Notes: generated by a model not told the origin, from the sequence alone. 18,333 nucleotides of DNA from CAZLLV01 sp964560325 (GCA_964560325.1 CAZLLV010000279.1:1-18333); one strand, 5' to 3'. Shown: positions 5,375 through 11,761, counted from the stretch's first letter. Numbers and translations: made by a program.

Positions 5375-6934
5375 ATGACGTCTTCGCAGCACGACCGAAC
5401 GACCCTGTTTCCGTTCCTCGCCGCACTCCTTCTCCTCGTCGCCGTCGCGGAGCCGGCGGGCGCCCAGCCGAGCGCCTGCGGTTTGACGCAGGTGACCGCC
5501 TCGTCCTCGCACGACAGCTTCGCCGGCGGCCTGTCCGCCGACGGGCGCCTGCTCGTCCTGACGTCGCAGGCGGACCACACGGGCGGCAACCCGGACCATA
5601 GCCGCGAGCTCTTCCTCCACGATCGCGCGGCCGGCTCTCTCACTCAGCTCACCGACCATTCGGCCGGGTCCGTGCACCGGCCGGTCCTGACCGGCGACGG
5701 CTCGCGGGTCTTCTATCGTTCGAGCTACGACCCGGAGGAGGACGAGGTCCTGCCGACCGACGTGCTGGTCGAGCTCGACCGCGCGAGCGGCGGCCGCACG
5801 GTGGTCGCCCGCGACTTCGTGGACGCTTCAGTGAGCGGCGACGGCTCGCGCGTGGCGCTGCTCTCGCGCGAGGACCCGACCGGCGGCAACGGCGATGGCA
5901 ACGCTGAAGTTTTCCTCCTCGACGTCGCGACCGGCGCCTTTCTGCAGATCACCGACACGCTCCAGGCTTCCTGCTCGGGGCTCGCGCCGCGCTGTCCGTC
6001 GAACCTCCTGCCTCGGATCGACGCGGACGGCTCGCGGGTGGCGTTCTTCTCCGACTACGACCTCGACGCGAGCGGCGTGGAGGCGTCGCACGGCGGCATC
6101 TTCGTCTACGACGTGGCGGCCGAGACGCTGACCCGCGCGACCGCCAACGCCGATCCGGCGCTCGAGCTGAGCGGCGACGGCGCGGCGGTGGCGTTCGCTT
6201 CGTACGAGAACCTGAGCGGCGCCTCCCGCCCGTCGCCCTGGCTGGAGCTCTTCGTGAAGCCGGGGCTCGGCGCCGGCGTGGTGCAGGTGCCGGGGAACCA
6301 GGCTTTCCTCAACGAGCCGGCGGCGCTCGATCACACCGGCGCGCGCTTCGCGTACACCGCCGCCCCGCAGGCCGGCCAAGGACGCAACGCCTATCTCTTC
6401 GACGTCGACGCCGGCGTGGTGGCGCCGCTTCTCGCCGCGCCCGGGGTCGACGATTTCGTGGTCGACCTGACGCCGGACGGCGCCTGGTCGTCGCTCCACT
6501 CGAGCGCGAACCTGGGCGGCGGCAACCCGGACGGCGGGTTCGAGGTGTTCCTCGCGGAGTGCACCGAGGAGACGGTGCCGCCGCCGCCGGACGGCGAATG
6601 GCTCGAGAGCGCGGCGGTGCCCGGCTTCCGCTTCAAGGTGCGGATCACGGCGGGCGGCGAGGCTCAGCCGGTGCGTCTGGAGAGCGACTGCATTCCGGAG
6701 ACCGCCTGCGTGTCGGGCGCGCTGCCGGGGCGCTCGGAGCTGTTCGTCCGGGTGATCGGCCCGCGGCCCAACGGCAAGCTCTGGCCGGTGCTGGTGCGGT
6801 TCACGACCTCGCGCGTCGAGGTCTGGATCGAGCAGCTCTCGTCGGAAGACCTGGAGTACTACGTGCTCGACGCGGCGAGCCCGGGCAGCTCCGACCTGAC
6901 CGGCTTCTTCGACCGCGACGGCTTCGAGCCGTAG
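5375..6934 (+). CDS. Secreted TolB/PD40-like beta-propeller protein with shared C-terminal domain
   Basis: 519 residues. A signal peptide occupies ~10-31 (ending 'EPAGAQ'). Residues ~35-400 carry about seven PD40-like motifs of the form '(S/T/D).DG..(V/L)...S': 'SADGRLLVLTS', 'TGDGSRVFYRS', 'SGDGSRVALLS', 'DADGSRVAFFS', 'SGDGAAVAFAS', 'DHTGARFAYTA' and 'TPDGAWSSLHS'. Blades often end 'GNAEVFLLD'-like, the usual TolB-type seven-bladed propeller pattern. A short proline linker leads to the ~113-residue domain (406-519) also found on the PQQ dehydrogenase. Propellers of this sort act as binding scaffolds outside the cytoplasm; no catalytic residues are evident and the ligand is unknown. A ribosome site (GGAGG) and a promoter precede it, and a strong terminator follows, so it is a single-gene unit. 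Confidence 0.85.
   Translation: MTSSQHDRTTLFPFLAALLLLVAVAEPAGAQPSACGLTQVTASSSHDSFAGGLSADGRLLVLTSQADHTGGNPDHSRELFLHDRAAGSLTQLTDHSAGSVHRPVLTGDGSRVFYRSSYDPEEDEVLPTDVLVELDRASGGRTVVARDFVDASVSGDGSRVALLSREDPTGGNGDGNAEVFLLDVATGAFLQITDTLQASCSGLAPRCPSNLLPRIDADGSRVAFFSDYDLDASGVEASHGGIFVYDVAAETLTRATANADPALELSGDGAAVAFASYENLSGASRPSPWLELFVKPGLGAGVVQVPGNQAFLNEPAALDHTGARFAYTAAPQAGQGRNAYLFDVDAGVVAPLLAAPGVDDFVVDLTPDGAWSSLHSSANLGGGNPDGGFEVFLAECTEETVPPPPDGEWLESAAVPGFRFKVRITAGGEAQPVRLESDCIPETACVSGALPGRSELFVRVIGPRPNGKLWPVLVRFTTSRVEVWIEQLSSEDLEYYVLDAASPGSSDLTGFFDRDGFEP
6590..6931 (+). other. Shared C-terminal domain, copy 2 (in the beta-propeller protein)
   Basis: Encodes residues 406-519. See the copy at 3178-3516; the two lie in inverted orientation about 3.1 kb apart, and parts of the core are almost the same at the nucleotide level. 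The cysteine pair 'DCIPETAC' and the terminal 'FFDRDGFEP' are conserved. Confidence 0.85.
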
Positions 6935-6965
6935 GACAGATCAGCGCGCACGTCCCCCGCGCGCC

Positions 6966-6999
6966 GGGCCGGCCTCCCCCCGGGGGCCGGCCCTTTTTT
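6966..6999 (+). terminator. Intrinsic terminator after the beta-propeller gene
   Basis: Perfect 9-bp stem GGGCCGGCC (6966-6974) / GGCCGGCCC (6985-6993) with a C/G loop and TTTTTT at 6994-6999. The T-run abuts the stop codon of the convergent lipoprotein gene. It lacks an A-run on the left, so it should act on the plus strand only. Confidence 0.9.
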
Positions 7000-8441
7000 C
7001 AATCCAGGTATCCCAATGCGCGAAGCGCGTCCTGGGTCTCCGGGTCGCGTGCGGACGGCGCGGCGCCCTCCTGTGCCTGGCGCTGGAAGGCGGCGAAGGC
7101 GGCGAGCACCTGCCGCCGCAGCCGCTCGCTCTCCGGCGCCATGCCCTCGAGGAACCCCTCCGCGTTGCCCCGGTAGACCTGCCCCGCCCGGTCGACCGCG
7201 TAGAAGAGGTAGGGCGGGATCGGGACGATGGTGCCGTCGGCGCGGTGCTCGGTCGAGTCGCGCTTGCGGAAGGTGCGGCGCATGCCGAAGGCGCCGCCGC
7301 GCAGGTCGGCCGAGGAGCGCTCGACCTCCGCGGCCGAAGGCGCCGGCTCGGTCAGGTCGCGCCCCGCGGACCAGGGCGCCTGGTCGAACGGCAGCCCGGC
7401 GAGCGAGAGGAGGGTGGTGGCGACGTCGATCGACCCCGCCACGTCGCCGCGCAGCGCCGGCTCCACGTCGGGCGACAGGATCACCAGCGGCACCCGGATC
7501 TGCTCTTCGGTGATGCGCTTGCCGTGCGCGATGGCGCCCTCCTCGCCGAAGCTCTCGCCGTGGTCCGAGGCGATCACTACGTGCGTGCGGTAGCGGTCCG
7601 CGTCGGCCTCGAGGCGGGCGAAGATCCGCTCGAGCTGGTCGTCGAGGAAGGCGAGGTCCTGGTCGTACTTCTGCCGGAACTGGGGGAAGAGCGGCCCGGG
7701 GTCGCGGCCCTCGTCGATGGCGCGGAAGGCGCGGAAGGGGGTCATGGTCTCGACGCCGGCGCTGTCGCCGTACGGATCGTGCGGGTCGAAGTAGTGGAGC
7801 CAGACGAACTGGCTCTTGCTCTCGTCGCCGCCGCTCTCCGGATCGGCGAACCGATCGAGCATCTCGAGGCCGCGGTCGGTGATGATCTCGCCCAGCGAGT
7901 AGAAGGTCTCCTCCGGCACGTCGTGCCCCTCCCACCGGCGCCAGGCGACCGGCTGCTCGACGAAGTCCTCCGAGAACTCGTCGAACCCCTGCGCGAAGCC
8001 GAAGCGGCCGGCGACCGGGAACGACGCCACGACCCCGCCGGTGGCGAAGCCCGCCTCCTGGAGGCGCTCGGCGACGGTCGTGTACTCGGCCTGGAGGATC
8101 TGCCCGTTCGAGACGACCCCGTGCTCCCACGGATGGAGGGCGGTGAACATCGAGGCGTGCGAGGGCTGCGTGATCGAGGTGGCGGCGTAGAAGCGTTCGA
8201 AGACGAGGCCGGCCTCGCGCGCCCGGCGCATCAGCTCGGGCATCGGCGACGCCTCGCCATCGGCCGGCACCAGGCCGTCGTAGCGCAGCGTGTCGAGGGT
8301 GACGAGGACCAGGCGGACGGGCCGCCGGTCGCCGCAGCCGGCGAGCACCGCCGCGGCGGCGAGCAGCACGGCCAGGGCGGCCGTCGCGGTCAGGCCGGAA
8401 CGTACGAGAAGGTCGGTGGAGGGGCGGCGGGCGGCTCTCAC
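6999..8441 (-). CDS. Sulfatase/alkaline-phosphatase-fold lipoprotein with Thr at the nucleophile site
   Basis: 480-residue predicted lipoprotein. A hydrophobic signal ends in lipobox 'VLAGC' (C36), so the mature protein should be membrane anchored. The sulfatase fold is shown by 'VTLDTLRYD' (metal Asp 50), 'SITQPSHASMFTALHPWEHG' (89-108), 'FDPHDPY' (218-224), 'SDHGESFGE' (292-300, metal D293/H294) and 'AHGK' (305-308). The position that holds the modifiable Cys/Ser in true sulfatases (C-x-P-S-R) is Thr91 in T-x-P-S-H, as in phosphoglycerol- or phosphoethanolamine-transferase relatives. A phospho-transfer or phosphodiesterase role is therefore more likely than sulfate-ester cleavage. The start is GTG (8439-8441) without a clear ribosome site. 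It is divergent from the sigma-factor operon (90 bases). Confidence 0.85.
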   Translation of the reverse strand: MRAARRPSTDLLVRSGLTATAALAVLLAAAAVLAGCGDRRPVRLVLVTLDTLRYDGLVPADGEASPMPELMRRAREAGLVFERFYAATSITQPSHASMFTALHPWEHGVVSNGQILQAEYTTVAERLQEAGFATGGVVASFPVAGRFGFAQGFDEFSEDFVEQPVAWRRWEGHDVPEETFYSLGEIITDRGLEMLDRFADPESGGDESKSQFVWLHYFDPHDPYGDSAGVETMTPFRAFRAIDEGRDPGPLFPQFRQKYDQDLAFLDDQLERIFARLEADADRYRTHVVIASDHGESFGEEGAIAHGKRITEEQIRVPLVILSPDVEPALRGDVAGSIDVATTLLSLAGLPFDQAPWSAGRDLTEPAPSAAEVERSSADLRGGAFGMRRTFRKRDSTEHRADGTIVPIPPYLFYAVDRAGQVYRGNAEGFLEGMAPESERLRRQVLAAFAAFQRQAQEGAAPSARDPETQDALRALGYLD

Positions 8442-8485
8442 GGTCGCGCGACTGTAACAGCCCGACCGTTCTCGGAGCGCGGCGT

Positions 8486-8511
8486 GAACCTTTCCCGCGG
8501 CCGGGCGTTAT
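8486..8511 (+). promoter_or_regulatory. Possible ECF-type autoregulated promoter
   Basis: GAACC (8486-8490) followed, after the spacing usual for ECF promoters, by CGTTAT (8506-8511) resembles the 'GGAACTT ... GTCTGA' class read by envelope-stress sigma factors. It lies 21 bases before the sigma gene's TTG start, where a self-activating promoter would be expected. Sequence match only. Confidence 0.4.
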
Positions 8512-8531
8512 GACCCGGTGGAGATGGGACG

Positions 8532-9236
8532 TTGAGCGCGATCGACACGCTGACAGGAGCCCTGCCCGCGGGCGTGCCGGAGGCGGAGGCGGACGACGCC
8601 TGCCTGATGGCGCGGGTGCGTGCCGGCGACCGCGAGGCGTTCGCGAGCCTCGTCGACCGGTACAAGGACCCGCTGGTCGGCTACCTCGCCCGGCTGACCG
8701 GCTCGCCCGACCGGGCCCAGGATCTGGCGCAGGAGGCCTTCCTGCGGCTCTACCGGGCCGCCGGAAGCTACCGCGAAAGCGGGCAGCTCGGCGCCTTCCT
8801 CTACCGCATCGCGACCAACCTGGTCCGCTCCGAGGCCCGGCGCGAGCGGCGCTGGCGGCGGCTGGTGCCTCGGCTTTCGATCCGATCGCCGAACGGTGGC
8901 CCGGCCGGCGCGACCGGTCGGGTGGCTCCGGCGGCGTCGCCGGAGCCGGGGACGCCGTTCGGGACGACCGGCGGCGCGGCGGCGCCGACCGGCCCGCACC
9001 GGCTTCTGCGGCGGGAGCTCCAGCGCCGCCTCGCCGGGGCGCTCGCCGCCCTGCCGCTCGAGCTGCGCGCACCGCTGGTCCTGTACGAGATCGAGGAATG
9101 GTCCCAGCGCGACGTTGCCCGCGCGCTCGGCTGCCGGGAAGGGACGGTCAAGTCCCGTCTCTTCCGGGCGCGCCGGCGCCTGCGCGAGGAGCTGGCCGAC
9201 TGCTGGGACGACTGGAACGAAGGAGGTTACGCATGA
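8532..9236 (+). CDS. ECF-family RNA polymerase sigma factor
   Basis: 234-residue sigma-70-type factor with the two domains that define the ECF group. Region 2 lies at about 33-105 ('FASLVDRYKDPLVGYLARLT', 'AQDLAQEAFLRLYRA', 'GAFLYRIATNLVRSEARRER'), and region 4 at about 168-225 ('LAALPLELRAPLVLYEIEEW', 'SQRDVARALGCREGTVKSRL'). The ~45-residue linker between them, rich in Gly/Pro/Ala, is unusually long. An in-frame stop at 8511 leaves TTG 8532 (with GGGA just upstream) as the best start; the alternative is the internal ATG in 'CLMARV' (~residue 26). Its TGA overlaps the next ATG as ATGA. It would direct RNA polymerase to a stress regulon, probably under control of the next gene product. Confidence 0.92.
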   Translation: MSAIDTLTGALPAGVPEAEADDACLMARVRAGDREAFASLVDRYKDPLVGYLARLTGSPDRAQDLAQEAFLRLYRAAGSYRESGQLGAFLYRIATNLVRSEARRERRWRRLVPRLSIRSPNGGPAGATGRVAPAASPEPGTPFGTTGGAAAPTGPHRLLRRELQRRLAGALAALPLELRAPLVLYEIEEWSQRDVARALGCREGTVKSRLFRARRRLREELADCWDDWNEGGYA

Positions 9237-9709
9237 CCGATCCCCGAGAGACGGATCGACTTCCCCCGGGGCTGGTCCGCGCGCTGCGCGACCTCCCCCG
9301 CGAGCAGGCCGCCCCCGGCTTCACCCGGCGCGTGCTCGACGGCCTCGGCGGCCTTCGCACGACGCTGCCGTTCGGAGGCGCCGTGCCGCACCGGCTGCGC
9401 GTGGCGGCCGCCTCGGCGGTGACCGCGCTCGTTCTGGCCGGCGCCGTCGCGCTCGCCCTGACCCTGAGCCCGGGACGCGAGCGGGGCTCCGACCCGGAGC
9501 GCGCCGCGCGCCTCCGGACCCTCGCCGCCGAGCGCGCCCGCCTCGCGGACGAGCTGGCCGAGATCCGCCGGCTGAGCCGCGAACCCTTGCCGGTCGTCTA
9601 CCTGGGCGGCGACGAGAGCGTCGACCTGGTGGTCGACCCGCAGACCCTGTCCGACCTGGCCCGGCGTGGCCGCTACGAGAACCACCGACCCGAGAGGATC
9701 GACCGATGA
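9233..9709 (+). CDS. Single-pass membrane protein, putative anti-sigma factor
   Basis: 158 residues. A cytoplasmic N-terminus ('LPPGLVRALRDLP', 'APGFTRRVLDGL') is followed by one membrane helix (~57-79), a charged coiled coil (~88-117) and a C-terminal tail with 'PLPVVYLGGDESVDLVVDP'. Location decides the role: it follows the sigma gene with an ATGA overlap and a perfect AGGAGG (9221-9226), and ends with an ATGA overlap into the PDZ gene. Membrane anti-sigma proteins hold ECF factors until an envelope signal arrives. The zinc-anti-sigma H-x3-C-x2-C motif is absent, so if it binds the sigma factor it does so by another fold. The N-terminal ~40 residues are the likely sigma contact. Confidence 0.7.
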   Translation: MTDPRETDRLPPGLVRALRDLPREQAAPGFTRRVLDGLGGLRTTLPFGGAVPHRLRVAAASAVTALVLAGAVALALTLSPGRERGSDPERAARLRTLAAERARLADELAEIRRLSREPLPVVYLGGDESVDLVVDPQTLSDLARRGRYENHRPERIDR

Positions 9710-10524
9710 ACCACCGAGAACCGAGCTGGACCCGACGCCTCACCCCGGCTGCCCTCGCCGCCGGATTCCTGCTCCTCGCCTCCCTGCCCGCCTCGGCTCA
9801 GGCGGCCGAGAGAGAGGTGCGAAAGAAGGTCCACGTCGAGCCGCTCGGCGAGCGGCGGGTCGTGATGGTCCACGAGGTCGAGGGCGGCGACGGCACCCGC
9901 CCGAAGATGCTCACCCGCGTGCTCGGCGGCGGCTATCTGGGCGTGGAGCTGACCGCCCTCACACCGGAGCTGCGCCGCCACTTCGGTACGCCCGAGGACC
10001 GGGGCGTGATGATCGCCCGCGTACAGGAGGGGAGCCCGGCCGAGCGCGCCGGCTTGGCGGTCGGCGATGTCGTGACCGATATCGACGGCGAGGCGGTCGA
10101 GGGCCCCTGGGACCTGGGCGTCGCGATCCGCCGCCACGCGGCCGGCGAGGAGGCCGACCTGGTGGTCTGGCGCGACGGCCGGTCGCTCGACTTCCGGGTG
10201 GCCGTCGAAGAGCGCGAGCGCGAGCAGGTCCACCTCGACCGCCTGCTCCGCTTCGGGCCGGACGGTGAGCACGCCCTCCTCTCTCCGGAAGACGGGCCGC
10301 AGGTCTTCCGCTGGAAGAGCGAGGGCGACGCGCCGGAGATCGTGTTCGACGCCCAGGGCCTGGAGGAGCTCGGCGAGTCGCTCGGGAAGGTCGACTGGCC
10401 GCGCTTCGAAGGGCGCCTGATGACCGAGCGCAACCGGGAGCTCGAAGAGCGGCTGAAGAAGCTCGAAAAGCAGCTCGCGGAGCTCGAGAAGGCGCTTCGG
10501 GAGTCCGAAGAGCGCCGCCGCTAG
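9706..10524 (+). CDS. Exported PDZ-domain protein with C-terminal coiled coil
   Basis: 272 residues. A signal peptide ends near 'SLPASAQA' (residue ~33). One PDZ domain spans ~75-168, with the carboxylate-binding loop 'GYLGV' (76-80), 'EGSPAERAGLAVGDVVTDID' (108-127) and 'GEEADLVVWRDGR'. A strongly charged coiled coil (~238-272) closes the protein. PDZ domains of this kind bind exposed C-termini in the periplasm and often sense misfolded proteins (as in DegS/RseP systems), but there is no protease domain here. It is the last gene of the sigma/anti-sigma operon, coupled by ATGA, so it may act as the periplasmic sensor or effector. GAGAGG lies 8 bases before the ATG. Confidence 0.85.
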   Translation: MNHREPSWTRRLTPAALAAGFLLLASLPASAQAAEREVRKKVHVEPLGERRVVMVHEVEGGDGTRPKMLTRVLGGGYLGVELTALTPELRRHFGTPEDRGVMIARVQEGSPAERAGLAVGDVVTDIDGEAVEGPWDLGVAIRRHAAGEEADLVVWRDGRSLDFRVAVEEREREQVHLDRLLRFGPDGEHALLSPEDGPQVFRWKSEGDAPEIVFDAQGLEELGESLGKVDWPRFEGRLMTERNRELEERLKKLEKQLAELEKALRESEERRR

Positions 10525-10550
10525 CCGCGCTCCCGCTCCTGCGCTCCGCA

Positions 10551-10578
10551 AGGGCCGGGCACCCGCCCGGCCCTTTTT
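10551..10578 (+). terminator. Intrinsic terminator of the sigma/PDZ operon
   Basis: Perfect 10-bp stem AGGGCCGGGC (10551-10560) / GCCCGGCCCT (10565-10574) with loop ACCC, running into TTTTT (10574-10578). It lies 27 bases after the PDZ gene stop. Confidence 0.92.
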
Positions 10579-10596
10579 CGTTTCCGGGCGACGGCC

Positions 10597-11010
10597 CTAC
10601 GGCCGGGTTCCGAGCGACCGGTGGAAGTAGCGCAGCAGCCGGTGGAAGCCGTCGAGCATCTGCTGGAGCGCCGCCTCTTCCTCGGCCGGCAGGTCGTCGA
10701 CCGCCAGCACCGCCCGCACGTCGATCCGGCCGACCGGCGGAGCCGGCAGCGCCCGTGCTCCTCCGGCGCCGAGAGCGCGCGGAGGCCGCTCGTTGACGAG
10801 GTCGAGCGCCCGGTCGAGGGCGACGAGATCGGCCCCGAGCGCGTCGAGTACCTTTTCCAGACTCTCGAGCGACGGCCGCTGCTTTCCGGTCTCGTAGGCG
10901 GAGAGCATCGCCTTCGTGATGCCGGCGGCGGTGGCGGTCTCGTACTGGCGCAGCCCCGCCTTCTCGCGCAGCCATCGCAGCGCCTTCCCCAGCTCGTCGA
11001 ATACCGGCAC
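10597..11010 (-). CDS. XRE-family transcriptional regulator, paralogue A
   Basis: 137 residues. The XRE helix-turn-helix fills residues ~8-63 ('ALRWLREKAGLRQYETATAA', 'GITKAMLSAYETGKQRPSLE', 'LEKVLDALGADL'). A variable Ala/Pro/Arg-rich linker follows, then a conserved helix ~108-131 with 'QMLDGFHRLLRYFHRS'. It is a paralogue of the gene at 11190-11681, alike at both ends but not in the middle. The start is GTG (11008-11010), which aligns with the ATG of the paralogue. There is no ribosome site upstream; instead a sigma-70-type promoter ends 6 bases before the GTG, suggesting a leaderless message. Probably a DNA-binding autoregulator; its target and the role of the C-terminal helix are unknown. 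Confidence 0.88.
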   Translation of the reverse strand: MPVFDELGKALRWLREKAGLRQYETATAAGITKAMLSAYETGKQRPSLESLEKVLDALGADLVALDRALDLVNERPPRALGAGGARALPAPPVGRIDVRAVLAVDDLPAEEEAALQQMLDGFHRLLRYFHRSLGTRP

Positions 11011-11012
11011 CC

Positions 11013-11030
11013 GCGAAATCTATCTTTCGC
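11013..11030. promoter_or_regulatory. Palindrome over the -10 of XRE A, candidate operator
   Basis: GCGAAA (11013-11018) and TTTCGC (11025-11030) form a perfect 6-bp dyad around TCTATC and cover the -10 hexamer. A binding repressor here would block initiation, as expected for an XRE autoregulator. The paralogue has only a weaker dyad (CCG/CGG around its -10). Confidence 0.4.
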
Positions 11031-11045
11031 GCCGCCTCATTGCAA
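11017..11045 (-). promoter_or_regulatory. Leaderless-type promoter of XRE A
   Basis: On the minus strand TTGCAA (11045-11040), exactly 17 bases, then TAGATT (11022-11017), then 6 bases to GTG. This puts the predicted transcription start at or next to the start codon. Confidence 0.65.
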
Positions 11046-11070
11046 GGTTAAGTCACGCATTTTCAATGAG

Positions 11071-11089
11071 TTACGCGGCAAGACGACAA
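11071..11089 (-). promoter_or_regulatory. Conserved upstream element of XRE A
   Basis: TTACGC-N7-CGACAA on the plus strand (minus strand TTGTCG-N7-GCGTAA). The same bipartite element, with the same N7 gap and the same 49-base offset from the -10, precedes XRE B. Candidate activator or repressor site. Confidence 0.5.
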
Positions 11090-11119
11090 ATCGCCTGGTC
11101 CGGTGGCAAGGCTCCGCCC

Positions 11120-11150
11120 GGCGCGACCGGCGAGCGCGGCCGGTCGCGCC
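11120..11150 (-). terminator. Strong hairpin between the two XRE genes, possible terminator of XRE B
   Basis: GGCGCGACCGG (11120-11130) pairs perfectly with CCGGTCGCGCC (11140-11150) around a 9-base loop, 40 bases past the XRE B stop. There is no T-run on either side, so it would need a factor to terminate, or it serves another purpose. Confidence 0.35.
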
Positions 11151-11189
11151 TGGACGTGAATGATCGTCCCGATCCGAAACGGGCGGGGC

Positions 11190-11681
11190 TCACTCCTCTT
11201 CGTCGGAGGCGGTCTCTTCGGCGCCCGAGGTCTCGTCCGGAGCCGAGCGAGGATCGCCCAGGGGCTCGTGGGGGCGCTTCAGCATGTAGCGCAGGAGGGC
11301 GTGGTACCCGTCGAGCATCTGGGCCACCGCCTGCTCCTCCGCCGGGTCGAGGCGGCGCTCGAGCCCGAGGGTGCGCTCGAGGTCGTAGTGCGAGTCCTGC
11401 GGGGGCGGCGCCGTGCGCTCGCTACGCGGTGCCCGCTCCCCGGTGCGCCGCTCCTCCTCCTGGCGAACGACCCGGATGGCGTAGGCCAGGTAGTCGAGGT
11501 CGATGCCGAGCGCGTCGAGGATCCGCTCCAGCGTCTCGATCGCCGGGCGCTGCTTCTCGTTCTCGTAGGACGAGAGCATCGCCTTGGTGATCCCGGCCTT
11601 CTCCGCGACCTCGTACTGCTTCAACCCTTGCCGCTGACGGATCCAACGCAACGCTCTCCCCAACCCCTTGAAGGCTTCCAT
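11190..11681 (-). CDS. XRE-family transcriptional regulator, paralogue B
   Basis: 163 residues from ATG 11681. The helix-turn-helix lies at ~8-63 ('ALRWIRQRQGLKQYEVAEKA', 'GITKAMLSSYENEKQRPAIE', 'LERILDALGIDLDYL'). Then come an arginine/proline linker, a conserved helix ~112-136 ('AQMLDGYHALLRYMLKR') and a Glu/Asp-rich tail (~148-163) that paralogue A lacks. The ATG is preferred over an upstream TTG (11717) because it aligns with the start of paralogue A and because that TTG lies inside the -35 hexamer. No ribosome site is present; the promoter ends 7 bases upstream. Both genes point the same way but have separate promoters. Likely a DNA-binding regulator, possibly interacting with its paralogue through the C-terminal helix (inference). 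Confidence 0.88.
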   Translation of the reverse strand: MEAFKGLGRALRWIRQRQGLKQYEVAEKAGITKAMLSSYENEKQRPAIETLERILDALGIDLDYLAYAIRVVRQEEERRTGERAPRSERTAPPPQDSHYDLERTLGLERRLDPAEEQAVAQMLDGYHALLRYMLKRPHEPLGDPRSAPDETSGAEETASDEEE

Positions 11682-11688
11682 GCATCCG

Positions 11689-11717
11689 AATCTATCCGGG
11701 GGTGCATCGATCCGCAA
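11689..11717 (-). promoter_or_regulatory. Leaderless-type promoter of XRE B
   Basis: On the minus strand TTGCGG (11717-11712), exactly 17 bases, then TAGATT (11694-11689), then 7 bases to the ATG. The -10 hexamer is identical to that of XRE A, and the spacer length is the same. Confidence 0.6.
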
Positions 11718-11742
11718 GCATAAGTGCTTTCACATCAGAGAT

Positions 11743-11761
11743 TTACGCTAAAGCGCGACAA
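11743..11761 (-). promoter_or_regulatory. Conserved upstream element of XRE B
   Basis: TTACGC-N7-CGACAA (plus strand), matching 13 of 19 bases at XRE A and lying at the identical offset from the -10. The surrounding ~170 bases upstream of the gene are the most AT-rich of this half of the window and hold no gene. Confidence 0.5.

Noticed and set aside
7245..8513. 422-codon open frame on the plus strand
   Set aside because: Antisense shadow of the sulfatase-fold gene, whose motifs are unambiguous.
11682..11717. TTG at 11717 as the start of XRE B
   Set aside because: It lies inside the -35 hexamer of the promoter, and the paralogue aligns with the ATG at 11681.
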